A stretch of 64,000 nucleotides of DNA, taken from contig NZ_JBDFLX010000001.1 in assembly GCF_047237965.1 (NCBI RefSeq), positions 3,410,001-3,474,000 of the forward strand, in the 5' to 3' direction. Positions 19,926 to 29,046 of this stretch are shown here, one piece after another (within the stretch, counting starts at the first letter, position 1; each line of letters starts with the position of its first letter). The notes beneath the pieces were generated by a model that worked only from the letters and a program-made list of their open reading frames with translations, was not told the origin of the DNA and made no database searches. Origin of the DNA: Noviherbaspirillum_A sp047237965. GTDB lineage: Bacteria > Pseudomonadota > Gammaproteobacteria > Burkholderiales > Burkholderiaceae_D. A program made the translations under genes and the position numbers.

Positions 19926-20957
19926 ATGAATGACATCACCACCGACAGCAGGCAGGAAGCCACGCCCGGGCGTGACTTCTCCGCGCTCGATCCGGGAAGC
20001 GCGCTGTCCAAGCATCCGCCCGGCAGCGAATTCCGCTACGAGGCGCCGTCCCGCGATCAGCTCTCAACCCTGGCCACCGGCGCCGGCATGGTGATCCTGG
20101 GCCTGGGCATTGCCCAGCTCCTGGCGCCGCGCCAGGTGGCGCGCTCGACCGGCATTCATGCGCATCCGTCGCTGGTGCGCGCTTCCGGCGCGCTCAGCGT
20201 GGCCAGCGCGGTCAATATCCTGAACAAGGGCAGGCCGGCGCCGCTGGGACTGGCGCGGCTGGCCTGCGTGGGGCTTGAACTGACCCTGCTGGCGCGCTCG
20301 GCCATGCATGCCGGCTCGTCCGGACGCCGCAGCCGGCTGGCCTTGACCGGCGCCGGCGTAGCCACGGCCGCGATGCTGGACATGAGCGCGGCGCTGGCGC
20401 AGACAGCCCGCCAGACCATGGGCGAGCGCAGCACCGAATCGGGCGCGATGGCGGTGGAAAAATGCATCACGGTCAACAAGTCGCCGGAAGAGTGCTACCG
20501 CTTCTGGCGCGAGTTCGACCGCTTCCCGGAATTCATGGAGCACCTGGAGGAAGTCAGCAAGGTCAACGACACCCGCTCGCACTGGAAGGCCAAGGCGCCG
20601 ATCGGCTCCAGCGTGGAATGGGATGCCGACATCACCGCCGACCAGCCGGGCGAGCTGCTGGCCTGGCATTCGGCGGAAGGCGCGGATGTCGACAATGGCG
20701 GCACCGTGCGCTTCGAACGCGCGCCGGGCGGGCGCGGCACCATCGTCCGGGTCGAGATGCAGTACAAGCCGCCGGGCGGCAAGGCCGGCGCGCTGGTGGC
20801 CAGGCTGTTCGGCGAAAACCCGCTGCAGCAAATGGACGCCGATCTGCGCCGCTTCAAGCAGTTGATCGAGACCGGCGAAATCACCACCACCGAAGGGCAG
20901 TCGTCCGGCCCGCGCAGCACCATGGTCAAGCTGATCAAGAAAGGGGTACCGGGATGA
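19926..20957 (+). CDS. Membrane-anchored SRPBCC (polyketide cyclase/START-like) protein
   Basis: 343 residues. ATG 19926 follows GGAG at 19916-19919. Residues 45-170 hold several hydrophobic segments (GAGMVILGLGIAQLLAP and others). Residues about 178-325 form an SRPBCC domain starting VEKCITVNKSPEECYRFWR, a hydrophobic ligand-binding fold. Its last codons overlap the alcohol dehydrogenase start (ATGA), so the pair is translationally coupled. This pairing of SRPBCC with a zinc dehydrogenase is known to me from other proteobacteria, but its physiological role is not established. Confidence 0.8.
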   Translation: MNDITTDSRQEATPGRDFSALDPGSALSKHPPGSEFRYEAPSRDQLSTLATGAGMVILGLGIAQLLAPRQVARSTGIHAHPSLVRASGALSVASAVNILNKGRPAPLGLARLACVGLELTLLARSAMHAGSSGRRSRLALTGAGVATAAMLDMSAALAQTARQTMGERSTESGAMAVEKCITVNKSPEECYRFWREFDRFPEFMEHLEEVSKVNDTRSHWKAKAPIGSSVEWDADITADQPGELLAWHSAEGADVDNGGTVRFERAPGGRGTIVRVEMQYKPPGGKAGALVARLFGENPLQQMDADLRRFKQLIETGEITTTEGQSSGPRSTMVKLIKKGVPG

Positions 20958-22123
20958 GAGCCTTATGCTGGCATGGCGCCAAGGATGTGCGGGTCGACAA
21001 TGTGCCCGATCCGAAGATACTCAATCCGCGCGACGCGATCCTGAAGATCACGTCCACCGCCATCTGCGGGTCCGACCTGCATCTGTACGATGGCTATATC
21101 CCCACCATGGAAAAAGGCGACATCCTGGGCCATGAGTTCATGGGCGAGGTGGTGGAACTGGGCAGCGCAGTGACCAACCTGAAGATAGGCGACAGGGTGG
21201 TGGTGCCGTTTCCGATCGCCTGCGGCAACTGCTACTTCTGCGAGGAGCAGCAGCATTCGCTGTGCGAGAACTCCAATCCCAATGCGGCGATGGCGGAAAA
21301 GATGTGGGGCCATTCGCCGGCCGGCATCTTCGGCTATTCCCACCTCACCGGCGGCTATGCGGGCGGCCAGGCCGAGTATGTGCGGGTGCCGTATGCCGAC
21401 GTCGGCCCGATCCGGGTGCCCGACGGCCTGGACGACGAGAAGGTGCTGTTTCTGTCCGACATCCTGCCTACCGGCTACATGGCGGCGGAGAACTGCGACA
21501 TCCGGCCCGGCCATGTGGTGGCGGTCTGGGGCTGCGGCCCGGTGGGCCAGTTCGCGATCCAGAGCGCCTATCTGCTGGGCGCGGAGCGGGTGATCGCGAT
21601 CGACCGCTTCCCGGAGCGGCTGCGCATGGCGCGGGAAGTCTCGCGCGCCGAGACCATCAACTATGAAGAGGTCAATGTGCTGGATGCATTGAAGACCATC
21701 ACCGGCGGCCGCGGTCCGGACGCCTGCATCGACGCGGTCGGCATGGAAGCGCATGGCGTCGGCCTGGTGGGCGCCTACGACCGCGTCAAGCAGGCGATGA
21801 TGCTGGAAACCGAGCGTCCGAATGCGCTGCGCGAGGCGCTGATGGCCTGCCGCAACGGCGGCGTGGTGTCGATCCCGGGCGTCTATGGCGGTTTCCTGGA
21901 CAAGATGCCGATCGGCTCCTTCATGAACCGTTCGCTGACCCTGAAGACCGGCCAGACTCATGTCCAGCGTTATCTGAAGCCCCTGCTGGACCGGGTGCAG
22001 GCAGGGGAGATCGACCCCAGCGTGATCATCACCCACCGCATGCCGCTGGAGCAGGCGCCGGATGCCTACAGGATGTTCCGCGACAAGCAGGATGAGTGCG
22101 TGAAGGTGGTGCTGAAGCCCTGA
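20954..22123 (+). CDS. Zinc-dependent alcohol dehydrogenase, formaldehyde-dehydrogenase-like
   Basis: 389 residues, a medium-chain dehydrogenase/reductase. ATG 20954 overlaps the previous stop. ICGSDLHLYDG and GHEFMGEV carry the catalytic zinc ligands. CGNCYFCEEQQHSLC gives the four structural-zinc cysteines. VWGCGPVGQFA is the NAD-binding glycine loop. The long insertion after the structural lobe (MWGHSPAGIFGYSHLTGG) is typical of glutathione-independent formaldehyde dehydrogenase-like enzymes. The substrate could be formaldehyde or another alcohol/aldehyde. It shares an operon with the SRPBCC gene. Confidence 0.88.
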   Translation: MRALCWHGAKDVRVDNVPDPKILNPRDAILKITSTAICGSDLHLYDGYIPTMEKGDILGHEFMGEVVELGSAVTNLKIGDRVVVPFPIACGNCYFCEEQQHSLCENSNPNAAMAEKMWGHSPAGIFGYSHLTGGYAGGQAEYVRVPYADVGPIRVPDGLDDEKVLFLSDILPTGYMAAENCDIRPGHVVAVWGCGPVGQFAIQSAYLLGAERVIAIDRFPERLRMAREVSRAETINYEEVNVLDALKTITGGRGPDACIDAVGMEAHGVGLVGAYDRVKQAMMLETERPNALREALMACRNGGVVSIPGVYGGFLDKMPIGSFMNRSLTLKTGQTHVQRYLKPLLDRVQAGEIDPSVIITHRMPLEQAPDAYRMFRDKQDECVKVVLKP

Positions 22124-22211
22124 GGTATTGAAGCGCCCGGCAAAAGGTCTCCGGCGTCGGCTGCATGCCTGCCCGGAGGCCGCTGCCCGTCCGCAAGCGG
22201 CGGGGAAGGCC

Positions 22212-23120
22212 ATGCCGGTATGGCGCCACCCGGGCGCGGCGCCGGCGTGGCGCAACGCCATGGCGGTGTGCGCCACTCAAGCCGCCATGAACCCGCTCTC
22301 CATCCGACCGGCCCAGCCGCCGGCCCAGGCAACCATGCCTGACCCTGGCCCGCAACCCGGCGGCTTGCCACCCAACGCGCCGCTCTGGCGCCATGTCGCG
22401 CAGGGCGCATGGATCACGCTGGGCGCCTTCAGCCTGCCCACCATGCTGTCGCCCTGCGTCAAGGGGCTGCTGTCGCCGCGCGCCTTTGCGCTGCGCACGC
22501 TGCTGGGCGGCTTTATCTATATCGACATGATCCAGCCGCCGCAGCAGGTGCGCTTTGCGCCGGCGCCTACGATCGACCAGGAAATCGTGGCGCTGACCCT
22601 GGGCATGACGCCCTACATCGCCGCCTTTTATGCGCAGGCCCGGCTTGCCAATGGCTGGTGCAGCCGCGACGGCAGTTCGGGCGCGCAGATGGCGGCGGCC
22701 AGCCAGCGCTTCTGGCAGCGCCTGTGCGGCTTCCTGCCCGTGCGCCTGGCGCCGGCGGCGCGCGGCTATCCGATCAATTTCGTGCTGGCGCGGGTAACGG
22801 CGCAGATGCTCGCGGTCAGCGCCGGCAGCCTGATGTCGGCGTGCTTCCATCATGCCCGCGGCGCGCGGCTGGAGCCGGTGGCGCGGCCTGCCGGCATGCC
22901 GTCGCTGCGGCAGCGCATCGAAGCCAATCCCGCCGCCTATCTGGCCTGCGGCCCGGCGTTTGCCTCGTCGGTCTGGATGACATTGCGGCTGGACCGCGCT
23001 GCCGCCCGCGCCGGCGGCGCGCTGCCGCCAGCCCTGGTGGCCTTGCTGGCAAGCCATGTGGTGGCGGCCTGCATCGCCACCGCGCTGATCCATCCAAGGC
23101 CGCTGGCCGCACACCATTGA
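22212..23120 (+). CDS. Protein of unknown function, paralogue 1 of a tandem pair
   Basis: About 302 residues from ATG 22212, which is preceded by GGGGAAGG. Alternative starts are ATG 22287 or a weak TTG at 22128, so the N-terminus is uncertain. I do not recognise the family. It is Pro-rich near the N-terminus and has hydrophobic segments around WITLGAFSLPTML and VALTLGMTPYIAAF. The motif YPINFVLARVTAQMLAVSAGS recurs in the next gene as YPINSVLARFVAQMAAVSTGS, so the two are tandem paralogues. Since a chaperone-like gene overlaps the end of the second paralogue, a secreted or effector role is possible but unproven. Confidence 0.6.
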   Translation: MPVWRHPGAAPAWRNAMAVCATQAAMNPLSIRPAQPPAQATMPDPGPQPGGLPPNAPLWRHVAQGAWITLGAFSLPTMLSPCVKGLLSPRAFALRTLLGGFIYIDMIQPPQQVRFAPAPTIDQEIVALTLGMTPYIAAFYAQARLANGWCSRDGSSGAQMAAASQRFWQRLCGFLPVRLAPAARGYPINFVLARVTAQMLAVSAGSLMSACFHHARGARLEPVARPAGMPSLRQRIEANPAAYLACGPAFASSVWMTLRLDRAAARAGGALPPALVALLASHVVAACIATALIHPRPLAAHH

Positions 23121-23192
23121 GAAGACGCAAACGGGATTGAATGCGCGCGCTTCCGGTGCAGCAGGCAGGCGGCCCGGGCTACTTACGGCGTC

Positions 23193-24002
23193 ATGAAAAC
23201 ACCTGATCACAACGGCGCGGCACGGCGCGCCGACCGGCCCGCAAGCATCCGTGTCCCTCGCGGACAAGCGCCTGAACCCGCGCCGCCCGCAGCATATGTG
23301 GCGCGTGCCATGCGTACGACCTTCTGCGCATTCACGGTGCCTACCATCCTTGCGCCCTTCCTGCCGGCACCCCTGCAGCCGTTAAGGCTGCTGGCCTGCG
23401 GCGCCATCTATGCCGACCAGCAGATGCAGCCCTCGGACACGCGCTTTCATCCGCAGCCCAGCCGCCGCCGGCAATACACGGGCATCATGGTGAGCCTGCT
23501 GCCCTTCATCCCGGCCTTCGCGTTGCAGGCGCACCTGACCGAGACCTGGTGCGCCAATCCGTCGAGCTGGGGCGGGCGCATGGCGGCGACCAGCCAGCAT
23601 GCGTGGAACCGCTTCTGTCAGCGCCTGCCACGGCAGGTCAGCGCAGTCGCCGCGCGTTATCCGATCAACTCCGTGCTGGCCCGTTTCGTCGCGCAGATGG
23701 CGGCGGTCAGCACTGGCAGCATGCTGACGCTGGCATACCATCGGCGGCGCGGCAGCCAGCTCACCATGCGGGCGACGCCCTCGCCATCGCGCCCGCTGCG
23801 GGAACGGCTGCAGTCCAGGCCGGATGCCTATGCGATCGGGGCCGCGCCCTTTCTCCTGCCGGCCGCGCTCGACAGCCGCTTCGGACGCGCGATACTGCAG
23901 GCGCCCGGCATGCCGCGGGCACTGTGCGGCGTGGCCATTACCAGCGCCATCGTCGGCGCGGCGCTGTTGACGGCCGTGGTCGGCTCGGAGAACAGGTCAT
24001 GA
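23193..24002 (+). CDS. Protein of unknown function, paralogue 2, overlapped by chaperone-like gene
   Basis: 269 residues of the same unknown family as the gene before it. Shared landmarks are AFTVPTILAPF (paralogue 1: AFSLPTMLSP), GAIYADQQMQP (GFIYIDMIQP) and the YPINSVLAR block around residue 155. The conserved part covers about 225 residues, and the N-termini differ. Hydrophobic segments near residues 95-110 and 245-262 suggest membrane contact. The last codon overlaps the next gene (ATGA), which points to coupled synthesis with the putative chaperone. This is how many type III substrates are encoded, but the family itself is not one I can name. Confidence 0.65.
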   Translation: MKTPDHNGAARRADRPASIRVPRGQAPEPAPPAAYVARAMRTTFCAFTVPTILAPFLPAPLQPLRLLACGAIYADQQMQPSDTRFHPQPSRRRQYTGIMVSLLPFIPAFALQAHLTETWCANPSSWGGRMAATSQHAWNRFCQRLPRQVSAVAARYPINSVLARFVAQMAAVSTGSMLTLAYHRRRGSQLTMRATPSPSRPLRERLQSRPDAYAIGAAPFLLPAALDSRFGRAILQAPGMPRALCGVAITSAIVGAALLTAVVGSENRS

Positions 24003-24442
24003 ACGCGGACTATGAATCGATGCTGTTGCGGCTGTGCCTGCTGGCCGGCGTGCCGGCGGAGGAGCATGCGACGGTGGCCGGGCAGCAGGCGATGACGGTC
24101 AACGGCATGGCGGTCCAGTTCCGGCTGGAAGAGTGGTCGGGCTTTATCAGGATCTATGTCGAGGCCGGCCAGCCGGCGCCGGCGCGCCTTCCGGCCTTGT
24201 GCCAGTCCATACTGGAGCAGCAGCTGGAATTGCCGGTGCCGTTCGTGATGCTGACCGCGCTCGATGCGGCCTCGGGCGCGCTGATCCTGATCGGTTGCGC
24301 GCCCATGCCGTCGCACCAAGCGGAGGACGAGGAACTGCTCGCCTTTCTGCATGCCTGCGTGGATGGCGCCGCCCTGTTGCGGCGCGCCATCGACAGCGAG
24401 GAGGACAGGGTGACCGACCTGACGGCGTTCCATTACTTCTGA
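23999..24442 (+). CDS. Probable CesT-type type III secretion chaperone
   Basis: 147 residues, acidic, with the layout of class I type III chaperones. An N-terminal helix with LLRLCLLAGVP is followed by alternating strands (MAVQFRLEEWSGFIRIYVEAG). Next comes PALCQSILEQQLELPVPF, then the LTALDAASGALILIG strand pair typical of the fold, and a C-terminal helix (LLAFLHACVDGAALLRRAI). The call rests on pattern and size only, because the family is very divergent. The start overlaps the stop of the unknown gene before it. No secretion apparatus gene is in the window, so its machine would have to be elsewhere. Confidence 0.5.
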   Translation: MNADYESMLLRLCLLAGVPAEEHATVAGQQAMTVNGMAVQFRLEEWSGFIRIYVEAGQPAPARLPALCQSILEQQLELPVPFVMLTALDAASGALILIGCAPMPSHQAEDEELLAFLHACVDGAALLRRAIDSEEDRVTDLTAFHYF

Positions 24443-24580
24443 AGCTTCTGAATGGCGTTGCAGGTCCTGCAAGGCGGCAGCCCATGTCGCTGAGTCGCCC
24501 GGCCGCACGTCATGCAGCGCCTGCCGTCCATGCACCGTCCAGAGCGCAGCCATCGGCATGCGCCCCGAACGACGCCCGTT

Positions 24581-27500
24581 TCACATACTGCGCCGGTACT
24601 GTCCGCCCACCTCGAACAGCGCCTCGGTGATCTGACCCAGTGAGCAGACCCGCACCGCATCCATCAGTGTGGCAAACACGTTCTCGTCGTGGATCACCGC
24701 CTGCTGCAGCCGCTGCAGCATGGCCGGCGCCTCGGCCGCATGCCGTTGCTGGAAGTCGGCCAGGCGCCCGAGCTGGGACTGCTTTTCCTCGTCGGTCGAG
24801 CGGGCCAGTTCGATCTGCTGCGGCACGTTGCTCGCATGCGGATTGCGGAAGGTGTTCACGCCGATGATGGGCAGGCTGCCGTCATGCTTCCTGTGCTCGT
24901 AGAGCAGCGACTCTTCCTGGATCTTGCCGCGCTGGTAGCCGGTCTCCATCGCGCCCAGCACGCCGCCGCGCTCGGCGATGCGCTCGAACTCCTGCAGCAC
25001 CGCTTCCTCCACCAGGTCGGTCAACTGCTCGATGATGTAGCTGCCCTGGTTCGGGTTCTCGTTCTTGGCCAGGCCCCATTCGCGGTTGATGATCAGCTGG
25101 ATCGCCAGTGCGCGCCGCACCGATTCGTCGGTCGGCGTGGTGATGGCCTCGTCATAGGCATTGGTGTGCAGGGAGTTGCAGTTGTCGTAAATCGCAATCA
25201 GCGCCTGCAGCGTGGTGCGGATGTCGTTGAAGTCGATTTCCTGCGCATGCAGCGAACGGCCCGAGGTCTGGATGTGGTACTTCAGCTTTTGCGAGCGCTC
25301 GTTGGCGCCGTACTTGTCGCGCATGGTCACGGCCCAGATGCGGCGCGCGACCCGGCCCAGCACCGTGTATTCCGGGTCCATGCCATTGGAAAAGAAGAAG
25401 GACAGGTTGGGCGCGAAGTCGTCGATGTGCATGCCGCGCGCCAGATAGGCTTCCACGAAGGTGAAGCCATTCGACAGCGTGAAGGCCAGCTGCGAGATCG
25501 GATTGGCGCCGGCTTCGGCGATGTGATAGCCCGAGATCGACACCGAATAGAAATTGCGCACCTGGTGGTGCACGAAGTATTCCTGGATGTCGCCCATCAC
25601 CTTCAGCGAGAACTCGGTGGAGAAGATGCAGGTGTTCTGGCCCTGGTCTTCCTTCAGGATGTCGGCCTGCACCGTGCCGCGCACGTTCTGCAGCACCCAG
25701 GCGCGGATCTTCTGGGCTTCGTCGTCGGTCGGCTCGCGGCCATTGTCGGCGCGGAACTTGTCCTGTTGCTGGTCGATGGCGGTGTTCATGAACATCGCCA
25801 GTATCGTCGGCGCCGGGCCGTTGATGGTCATCGACACCGAGGTGCTCGGGCTGCACAGGTCGAAGCCTTCGTACAGCACCTTCATGTCGTCCAGCGTGGC
25901 GATCGATACGCCCGAATTGCCGACCTTGCCATAGATGTCGGGCCGCGGCGCCGGGTCGGCGCCATACAGCGTGACCGAGTCGAACGCGGTGGACAGCCGC
26001 TTGGCATCCATGCCCTGCGACACCAGCTTGAAACGGCGGTTGGTGCGGAAGGCATCGCCCTCGCCGGCGAACATGCGGGTCGGGTCCTCGTTCTCGCGCT
26101 TGAAGGCAAACACGCCGGCGGTGTAGGGGAAGGAGCCGGGCACGTTTTCCAGCATCAGGAAACGCAGTATCTCGCCATGGTCCTCGAAGCGCGGCAGGGC
26201 GACCTTCCTGATCTTGTTGCCCGACAGGGTTTCATGGACCAGGCCGGTGCGGATTTCCTTGTCGCGGATCTTCACCACGTATTCGTCGCCGGCATAGGCG
26301 GCCTGCATCGCCGGCCACATTGCCAAAAGCTTTTTCGCGCCGGCATCCATGCCGGCGTCGCGGGTATCGGCCAGGTCGGTCAGGGCCGACAGCGTGCCGG
26401 CATCGGCGTCGGACTGCGCCTCGGCCAGCATGCGGGCCGACTCGGTGAGCTGCTGGCGTTGGCGCGCCAGCGTCACCTGGGCGCCGGTGAACCGGTGATA
26501 GTGGCGCACGGTGTCGGCGATCTCGGCCAGGTAGCGGCTGCGCGCCGGCGGCACGATGGCATTGCGTCCGGAGGAATAGCGCACCGCCACCGGCGCCAGC
26601 CGGCCCGGCTTCACTAGCAGACCCATGTCCTTCAGGCGCGCCAGCAGGCCCTGGTACAGCGCGGTCACGCCATCGTCGTTGAAGCGCGATGCCTGGGTGC
26701 CGTAGACCGGCATGTCCTCCGTTTTGCTGCTCCACAGCTCGCGGTTGCGCTGGTACTGCTTGGCCACGTCGCGCAGCGCATCCTGCGCGCCCTTGCGGTC
26801 GAACTTGTTGATGGCGACGAAGTCGGCGAAGTCCAGCATGTCGATCTTTTCCAGCTGGGAGGCGGCGCCGAACTCGGGCGTCATCACATACATCGACAGC
26901 CCCACATGCGGCACGATGGCGGCGTCGCCCTGGCCGATGCCGGAGGTTTCCACGATCACCAGGTCGAAGCCGGCCACCTTGCAGGCGGCGATCACGTCCG
27001 GCAGCGCGGCCGAGATTTCCGAGCCGGCCTCGCGGGTGGCGAGCGAGCGCATGAAGACCCGGTTCTGGCCCTGCCACGGGCCGATCGCATTCATCCGGAT
27101 GCGGTCGCCCAGCAGCGCGCCGCCCGACTTGCGGCGCGACGGGTCGATCGAGATCACGGCGATGTTCAGGCCATCGTCCTGGTCGAGCCGGATGCGTCGG
27201 ATCAGCTCGTCGGTCAGGGAAGACTTGCCGGCGCCGCCGGTGCCGGTAATGCCCAGCGTGGGCGTATTGATCGCCGCCGCGGCCTCGCGCAGCTGCGCCG
27301 GCAGGGCAGGGCTGGCCTTGCCGTTTTCCAGCGCCGTGATCAGCTGCGCCAGCGGCCGGTGCCGCTGCGCGATGTCGCCGTCCTGCAGCGCTGTAAGCGT
27401 AGTCGGCGCATAGGAAGAGAGATCGGTGTCGCAGGCCTGGATCATGGACTGGATCATGCCCACCAGGCCCATGCGCTGGCCGTCTTCCGGGCTGAAGATG

Positions 27501-27877
27501 CGCGTCACGCCATAGGCATGCAGCTCCTCGATCTCGGCCGGCACGATCACGCCTCCGCCGCCGCCGAACACCTTGATATGCGCGCCGCCGCGCTGCCTGA
27601 GCAGGTCGATCATGTACTTGAAGTACTCGACATGGCCGCCCTGGTAGCTGGAGAGGGCGATGCCCTGCGCGTCTTCCTGCAGCGCCGCGGTGACGATGTC
27701 GTCGACCGAGCGGTTGTGTCCCAGGTGGATCACCTCGGCGCCATTGGCCATCAGGATGCGGCGCATGATGTTGATGGACGCGTCATGGCCATCGAACAGC
27801 GAGGCGGCGGTAACGAAACGCACCTTGTTGGCCGGCTTCCAGGCGGCAAGGTTCTGGGTAACGGACAGGTCGGTCAT
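24581..27877 (-). CDS. icmF: Fused isobutyryl-CoA/methylmalonyl-CoA-type mutase IcmF
   Basis: 1,098 residues from ATG 27877, preceded by CCGGAG. It has three parts. The N-terminal B12-binding domain has DGHDASINIMRRIL, with DxHxxG-like cobalamin ligation. A MeaB-type G-protein chaperone carries the Walker A GTGGAGKSSLTDE at about residues 210-222. The C-terminal acyl-CoA mutase TIM barrel runs from roughly residue 560 onward. This order is diagnostic for IcmF, which interconverts isobutyryl- and n-butyryl-CoA (or related acyl-CoAs) using adenosylcobalamin. The role would be branched-chain amino acid or fatty acid carbon handling. A 16-base perfect palindrome 62 bases upstream is a likely operator. 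Confidence 0.93.
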   Translation of the reverse strand: MTDLSVTQNLAAWKPANKVRFVTAASLFDGHDASINIMRRILMANGAEVIHLGHNRSVDDIVTAALQEDAQGIALSSYQGGHVEYFKYMIDLLRQRGGAHIKVFGGGGGVIVPAEIEELHAYGVTRIFSPEDGQRMGLVGMIQSMIQACDTDLSSYAPTTLTALQDGDIAQRHRPLAQLITALENGKASPALPAQLREAAAAINTPTLGITGTGGAGKSSLTDELIRRIRLDQDDGLNIAVISIDPSRRKSGGALLGDRIRMNAIGPWQGQNRVFMRSLATREAGSEISAALPDVIAACKVAGFDLVIVETSGIGQGDAAIVPHVGLSMYVMTPEFGAASQLEKIDMLDFADFVAINKFDRKGAQDALRDVAKQYQRNRELWSSKTEDMPVYGTQASRFNDDGVTALYQGLLARLKDMGLLVKPGRLAPVAVRYSSGRNAIVPPARSRYLAEIADTVRHYHRFTGAQVTLARQRQQLTESARMLAEAQSDADAGTLSALTDLADTRDAGMDAGAKKLLAMWPAMQAAYAGDEYVVKIRDKEIRTGLVHETLSGNKIRKVALPRFEDHGEILRFLMLENVPGSFPYTAGVFAFKRENEDPTRMFAGEGDAFRTNRRFKLVSQGMDAKRLSTAFDSVTLYGADPAPRPDIYGKVGNSGVSIATLDDMKVLYEGFDLCSPSTSVSMTINGPAPTILAMFMNTAIDQQQDKFRADNGREPTDDEAQKIRAWVLQNVRGTVQADILKEDQGQNTCIFSTEFSLKVMGDIQEYFVHHQVRNFYSVSISGYHIAEAGANPISQLAFTLSNGFTFVEAYLARGMHIDDFAPNLSFFFSNGMDPEYTVLGRVARRIWAVTMRDKYGANERSQKLKYHIQTSGRSLHAQEIDFNDIRTTLQALIAIYDNCNSLHTNAYDEAITTPTDESVRRALAIQLIINREWGLAKNENPNQGSYIIEQLTDLVEEAVLQEFERIAERGGVLGAMETGYQRGKIQEESLLYEHRKHDGSLPIIGVNTFRNPHASNVPQQIELARSTDEEKQSQLGRLADFQQRHAAEAPAMLQRLQQAVIHDENVFATLMDAVRVCSLGQITEALFEVGGQYRRSM

Positions 27878-27938
27878 GGAGTCTCCGGAATTCTTGTAGC
27901 GCTCAGGCAAGGCCGGCGCGGATGGCATTGATCTGGAA

Positions 27939-27954
27939 TTGACGTTAACGTCAA
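27939..27954. promoter_or_regulatory. Perfect palindromic operator upstream of icmF (LiuR-like)
   Basis: TTGACGTTAACGTCAA is a perfect 16-base palindrome, and a further CGTCAA follows directly at 27955-27960. From memory it resembles the ACGT-type sites described for MerR-family LiuR regulators of branched-chain amino acid breakdown. It lies 62 bases upstream of the icmF start codon and about 160 bases from the divergent DUF3034 gene. The regulator gene is not in the window. Confidence 0.7.
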
Positions 27955-28117
27955 CGTCAAGGAGTATGCCTCAAACCATCGTGAAAAGGGTAGCGGCGCG
28001 GCGCCGCACGGCATGCAACCGCGGTGTAGCCGGATGGCGTCAGCATGAAAAAGATTCCTGGCGGAATCAATGCCTGGTTTGCTACTATTGCAAACAGGAA
28101 ATATATTCAAGCCCACC

Positions 28118-29020
28118 ATGTCCCTTTCCAGCCGACTGAAAACCCTCTTTCCCGCTACCCTGGTCTTGGCCCTGTGCGCCGGCGCCAGCCAGGCCGCCGA
28201 TCTTCCGTCACCCGATCTGGGCAAGCTGCTGGCCACGGGCGGCGTGAGCCAGGTGGAAGGCGCTGGCGGCGGCGGCTTGACGCCCTGGGCGCTGATCACG
28301 GGCTATGGCACCCGCGACAGCTATGGCGCCAACCTGCATGCCACCGCGATCCGGACCCAGGACTATGGCCTGGACAGCCATGGCGTGGCGGTCGGATTGG
28401 CCGACCGGGTGGAACTGTCGCTGGCGCGCCAGACCTTCCGCGGCAGCGACGGCGCGCTCGACGGCTTGCGCATCGGGCAGGACATTGCCGGCGTCAAGGT
28501 CCGGCTGGCCGGCGACGCGGTATATGAACAGGACAGCTGGCTGCCGCAGATCGCCGTCGGCGCGATGGCCAAGCGCAATACAGGCGTGTCTGGCCTGGCC
28601 GGTGTCGACAACGTGAAACAACTGGGCGCGGCCAGCGACCATGGCGTGGATATCTATCTGTCGGCCACCCGCATCCTGCTGGACAGAAGCCTCTTGATCA
28701 ACGGCACGCTGCGCGCCACCCGCGCCAACCAGATGGGCCTGCTGGGTTTTGGCGGTGAGCGCGGCAACCATTACCAGCCGATGCTGGAAGGCTCGGTCGC
28801 CTACCTGTTCAGCCGCACCGTAGTGGGTGGTGTCGAATACCGGATGAAGCCGCGCAACCTGGCAGTGGACAGGGAAAAGGATTACTACGACGTCTTCGTC
28901 GCCTGGTTTCCATCCAAGCATGTCTCGCTGACCGCCGCCTGGGTGGCGCTGGGCGACATCACCGTGCTCAACCCGACCCGGCAGAAAGGCGTCTACCTGT
29001 CGCTGCAGGCCGGCTTCTGA
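28118..29020 (+). CDS. DUF3034 family outer-membrane protein
   Basis: 300 residues from ATG 28118 (MSLSSRLKT). A signal peptide ends near SQAAD (about residue 26). The rest alternates short amphipathic strands and ends in a Phe (LQAGF), the usual C-terminal signature of outer-membrane beta-barrels. The sequence fits the DUF3034 family, whose function is unknown. It is followed after 26 bases by a secreted truncated haemoglobin gene, so the two likely form an operon. It is transcribed divergently from icmF. Confidence 0.8.
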   Translation: MSLSSRLKTLFPATLVLALCAGASQAADLPSPDLGKLLATGGVSQVEGAGGGGLTPWALITGYGTRDSYGANLHATAIRTQDYGLDSHGVAVGLADRVELSLARQTFRGSDGALDGLRIGQDIAGVKVRLAGDAVYEQDSWLPQIAVGAMAKRNTGVSGLAGVDNVKQLGAASDHGVDIYLSATRILLDRSLLINGTLRATRANQMGLLGFGGERGNHYQPMLEGSVAYLFSRTVVGGVEYRMKPRNLAVDREKDYYDVFVAWFPSKHVSLTAAWVALGDITVLNPTRQKGVYLSLQAGF

Positions 29021-29046
29021 ATCTCTCCCCATAGCGCTTACCGACC

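Noticed and set aside
24689..26617. A 642-codon frame antisense to icmF
   Set aside because: Shadow of the GC-rich mutase gene. The product is His/Arg/Ala-rich without domains, and icmF is certain.
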